Origin: Planctomycetota bacterium
GTDB lineage: Bacteria; Planctomycetota; UBA1135; UBA2386
Direction: 5' to 3'
Assembly: GCA_023433825.1 (NCBI GenBank)
Contig: JAEYTU010000532.1
Coordinates: 1-8,747 of the forward strand
Length of the DNA: 8,747 nt
Positions 7,293-8,747 of this stretch are shown here, one piece after another. A program made the translations under genes and the position numbers. Under the pieces are notes generated by a model. It was not told where the DNA came from. It was given only the letters and a program-made list of their open reading frames with translations, and made no database searches. How positions within the stretch are numbered: position 1 is the first letter of the stretch; each line of letters begins with the position of its first letter.

Positions 7293-7377
7293 TCGTCTGG
7301 TTGGCCCCGGGTTCGGCGATCTGTCGCTTCACCGGGTGCGGCCGACGTTGCGGCCCGCATCCAGTCCCCGGAGCTTC
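7293..7377. other. Short divergent intergenic region
   Basis: These 85 bp separate the amidohydrolase (leftward) from the isochorismatase-like gene (rightward), so promoters for both must lie here or in the neighbouring 5' ends. I see no convincing -35/-10 pair. A GGCC-8-GGCC dyad sits in the right half, but it is too short to call an operator. If the amidohydrolase starts at the GTG at 7118, the region grows to about 260 bp. Confidence 0.4.
7370..7373 (+). promoter_or_regulatory. Shine-Dalgarno GGAG for the isochorismatase-like gene
   Basis: GGAG lies four bases before the ATG at 7378. The spacing is tight but acceptable. It supports this start, which also places a signal sequence at the very N-terminus. 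Confidence 0.45.
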
Positions 7378-8178
7378 ATGCGAAACCACGGCCTTCTGAC
7401 CACATCTCTCGCCGCAGCGCTGCTCGCTTGCGGTTCGTTCGCCCTCGGCACCGTCGACGCCGTCCGCAGCGGCGTCGCGGGTGCCTCGGCATCACCCGCT
7501 CCCGTCGCGCCCCCTGCACAGGATTGGCGCACGCAGTTGCTGACGCCGCAAAACAGCGTCCTGGTGCTGATCGACCATCAGCCGCAGATGTTGTTCGGCG
7601 TCTTCAGTCACGATCGGCAACTGCTGCGCAACAACGTCACTGGCCTCGCGAAGTCGGCGAAGCTGTTCGGCGTCCCGACGATCCTGACGACCGTCGCCGC
7701 GGACACGTTCTCTGGGCCGATCCTGCCTGAGATCCGCGCCGTGTTCCCAGACCAGAAGATCTTCGATCGCACGAGCATGAACACGTGGGACGACAAGGGC
7801 GTCGTCGCCGAGATCGCGAAGTCCGGCCGCAAGAAGCTGATCATCGCAGGGCTGTGGACGGAGGTCTGCGTCAACATGCCGGCGCTCGACGCGCTGCGTG
7901 AGGGTTACGAGGTCTATGCCGTGACCGACGCGTCGGGTGGCACGAGCAAGGAGGCGCACGACGAAGCGGTCCGGCGGCTCGTGCAGGCCGGCGTCGTTCC
8001 GGTCACTTGGCAGCAGGTCCAACTCGAATGGCAACGCGATTGGGCGCGGCAGGAGACGTACCAGGGAGCGACCGACATCGCGCGTCAGCACGGTGGCGCC
8101 TACGGCGTCGGAATCGACTACGCCTACAAGATGTTCGGCGCGAAGGAGGGCGGCGATCCGAAAGGCAGCGGGAAGTGA
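7378..8178 (+). CDS. Exported isochorismatase-family cysteine hydrolase (YcaC-like), possible lipoprotein
   Basis: This 266-residue protein has an N-terminal export signal: Arg2, then a hydrophobic stretch LLTTSLAAALLAC (6-18) containing a lipobox-like LLAC with Cys18. A low-complexity Ala/Ser/Pro linker follows to about residue 47. The rest is the isochorismatase fold: VLVLIDHQPQMLF with nucleophile-activating Asp66, KLFGVPTILTT (95-105), DRTSMNTWDD (130-139), and IIAGLWTEVCV with the expected catalytic Cys164. The tail is VYAVTDASGGTSKEAHD (179-195). The layout closely follows YcaC of E. coli, whose substrate is not established. The Lys of the classical Asp-Lys-Cys triad appears to be Arg131, as I recall for the YcaC subgroup. 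Export is unusual for this family, which is mostly cytoplasmic. The start at 7378 has a nearby GGAG. It is divergent from the exported amidohydrolase, which may point to a shared substrate pathway; that is inference. Confidence 0.88.
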   Translation: MRNHGLLTTSLAAALLACGSFALGTVDAVRSGVAGASASPAPVAPPAQDWRTQLLTPQNSVLVLIDHQPQMLFGVFSHDRQLLRNNVTGLAKSAKLFGVPTILTTVAADTFSGPILPEIRAVFPDQKIFDRTSMNTWDDKGVVAEIAKSGRKKLIIAGLWTEVCVNMPALDALREGYEVYAVTDASGGTSKEAHDEAVRRLVQAGVVPVTWQQVQLEWQRDWARQETYQGATDIARQHGGAYGVGIDYAYKMFGAKEGGDPKGSGK

Positions 8179-8205
8179 CCCCGCCTCGGCGCGCCCACTT
8201 GTCGG

Positions 8206-8301
8206 AGTGAGGACGGTCCCTCGTGAAGACCCGCCCGCGTGAAGATCCGTTTGCGTGACGATCTCCCTGGGTGACGACGCGCCTGCGTGACGATCGCGAC
8301 G
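8206..8301. repeat. Six degenerate tandem 16-bp units in the intergenic region before the kinase gene
   Basis: Units begin at 8206, 8222, 8238, 8254, 8270 and 8286. Each starts N-GTGA-N-GA-Y (for example cgtgaagatccgtttg at 8238 and cgtgacgatctccctg at 8254). The first nine bases are well kept and the last seven drift; units 1 and 6 are the most diverged. The array fills much of the 191-bp gap between the isochorismatase-like stop and the kinase start. The rest of that gap (8179-8205 and 8302-8369) shows no gene. The 16-bp period is not a multiple of three, so the array is not a coding repeat. Confidence 0.8.
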
Positions 8302-8353
8302 GCGCTGACTCGTGCGGATGCTCTGTTGCGGAGGACGACAACCACTGACCAGC

Positions 8354-8359
8354 TACATT
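8354..8359 (+). promoter_or_regulatory. Possible -10 element of a leaderless kinase transcript
   Basis: TACATT lies ten bases before the ATG at 8370, and the bases between are C-rich with no Shine-Dalgarno sequence. A -10 box at this distance would start transcription at or next to the ATG. No -35 match stands at normal spacing; TTGCGG at 8326-8331 is 22 bases away. Confidence 0.3.
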
Positions 8360-8369
8360 CCCCGCCCCG

Positions 8370-8747
8370 ATGAGTCCCGAGTTCGTCGCTCGCGTTCACA
8401 GCATCTTCGCCGACGTCGCCGAGGCGCCGCCCGGCGAGCGACGGGCGCGACTGTTCCGGGTCTGCGGCGATGATCACGCGCTCCGGATCGAGGTCGAGTC
8501 GCTGCTCGCGGCCCATGATGCGGCGGGTGGCTTTCTCGACGTGCCGACCGACGGTGCGCCGTCGACCGATGACGACCCTGCGGACGACGTCGGGACTGTC
8601 GTCGGCGCCTATCGGATCGGTCCCCTGATTGGGCGTGGTGGATTCGCGGCGGTCCACCGCGCGACTCGCATCGACGCCGGCGAGCCGCGAGCCGTCGCGA
8701 TCAAGATCCTGTGTCGCGGTGCGATCCTGCCGCGGTTCGCCCGTGAG
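8370..8747 (+). CDS. Serine/threonine protein kinase, N-terminal part (3' end outside window)
   Basis: The frame runs from the ATG at 8370 to the window edge with no stop, giving 126 residues. The N-terminal helical leader (about 1-58) contains the phrase IEVESLLAAHDAAGGFLD (40-57). In many planctomycete and related kinases a similar leader precedes the kinase domain, as I recall it. After an acidic linker (61-74) the Hanks-type kinase domain begins: GAYRIGPLIGRGGFAAVHRA (79-98) with the glycine loop G88-x-G90-G91 and Val95, then AVAIKIL with the ATP-anchoring Lys112. The last residues, RFARE, correspond to the start of the C-helix region, where a Glu is expected. The catalytic loop, any membrane segment and the C-terminal sensor or repeat domains lie beyond the edge. 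No Shine-Dalgarno sequence is seen before the ATG; a TACATT box ten bases upstream suggests leaderless expression. Confidence 0.9.
   Translation, partial: MSPEFVARVHSIFADVAEAPPGERRARLFRVCGDDHALRIEVESLLAAHDAAGGFLDVPTDGAPSTDDDPADDVGTVVGAYRIGPLIGRGGFAAVHRATRIDAGEPRAVAIKILCRGAILPRFARE

Noticed and set aside
8173..8200. Hairpin terminator after the isochorismatase-like gene
   Set aside because: AAGTG and CACTT can pair, but the stem is only five bases around an 18-base loop and no T-run follows.
8206..8301. CRISPR array reading of the 16-bp repeats
   Set aside because: The units are directly adjacent, with no unique spacers, and far shorter than CRISPR repeats.

Overview
The window is high-GC, densely coding bacterial DNA. 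It holds seven protein genes and no RNA gene, insertion sequence or CRISPR array that I can support. The origin is probably a planctomycete-like, flagellated, Gram-negative-type bacterium. This is an inference from three things: the last gene has the N-terminal layout common in planctomycete Ser/Thr kinases, there is an outer-membrane beta-barrel of the alginate-export family, and there are flagellar-export genes. No marker gene proves the taxonomy.

Left block (1-3755, + strand), apparently one transcription unit. It opens with the 3' part of a FliK-like flagellar protein (1-494), overlapping by 8 bp a small stand-alone homologue of the FlhB cytoplasmic domain (487-789, FlhX/YlqH type). After 22 bp comes a FIST-domain sensory protein (812-1996), which overlaps by 17 bp a soluble hybrid histidine kinase (1980-3755). 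The kinase has a coiled coil, HisKA, HATPase, a degenerate receiver and an intact receiver. It has no sensor domain of its own, so the FIST protein is the likely input module.

Middle block (7292-3784, - strand), convergent with the left block. An exported YtcJ-like metal-dependent amidohydrolase (5163-7292) is followed, with a GTGA stop/start overlap, by an alginate-export-family outer-membrane protein (3784-5166). The pair suggests uptake of a small molecule across the outer membrane and hydrolysis of it in the periplasm. The signal-peptide region of the amidohydrolase contains eight tandem 15-bp units (6969-7088), which stretch its hydrophobic core by about 35 residues.

Right block (7378-8747, + strand), divergent from the amidohydrolase. 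An exported, possibly lipid-anchored isochorismatase-family (YcaC-like) hydrolase (7378-8178) is followed by an intergenic region with six degenerate 16-bp tandem units (8206-8301). The 5' end of a Ser/Thr protein kinase gene (8370 to the window edge) follows; it looks leaderless.

I did not find a clearly new multi-gene system. The observations most worth checking are the two short-period tandem repeats, the FIST/kinase pair placed after flagellar-export genes, and the amidohydrolase/porin pair facing an exported isochorismatase-fold enzyme.
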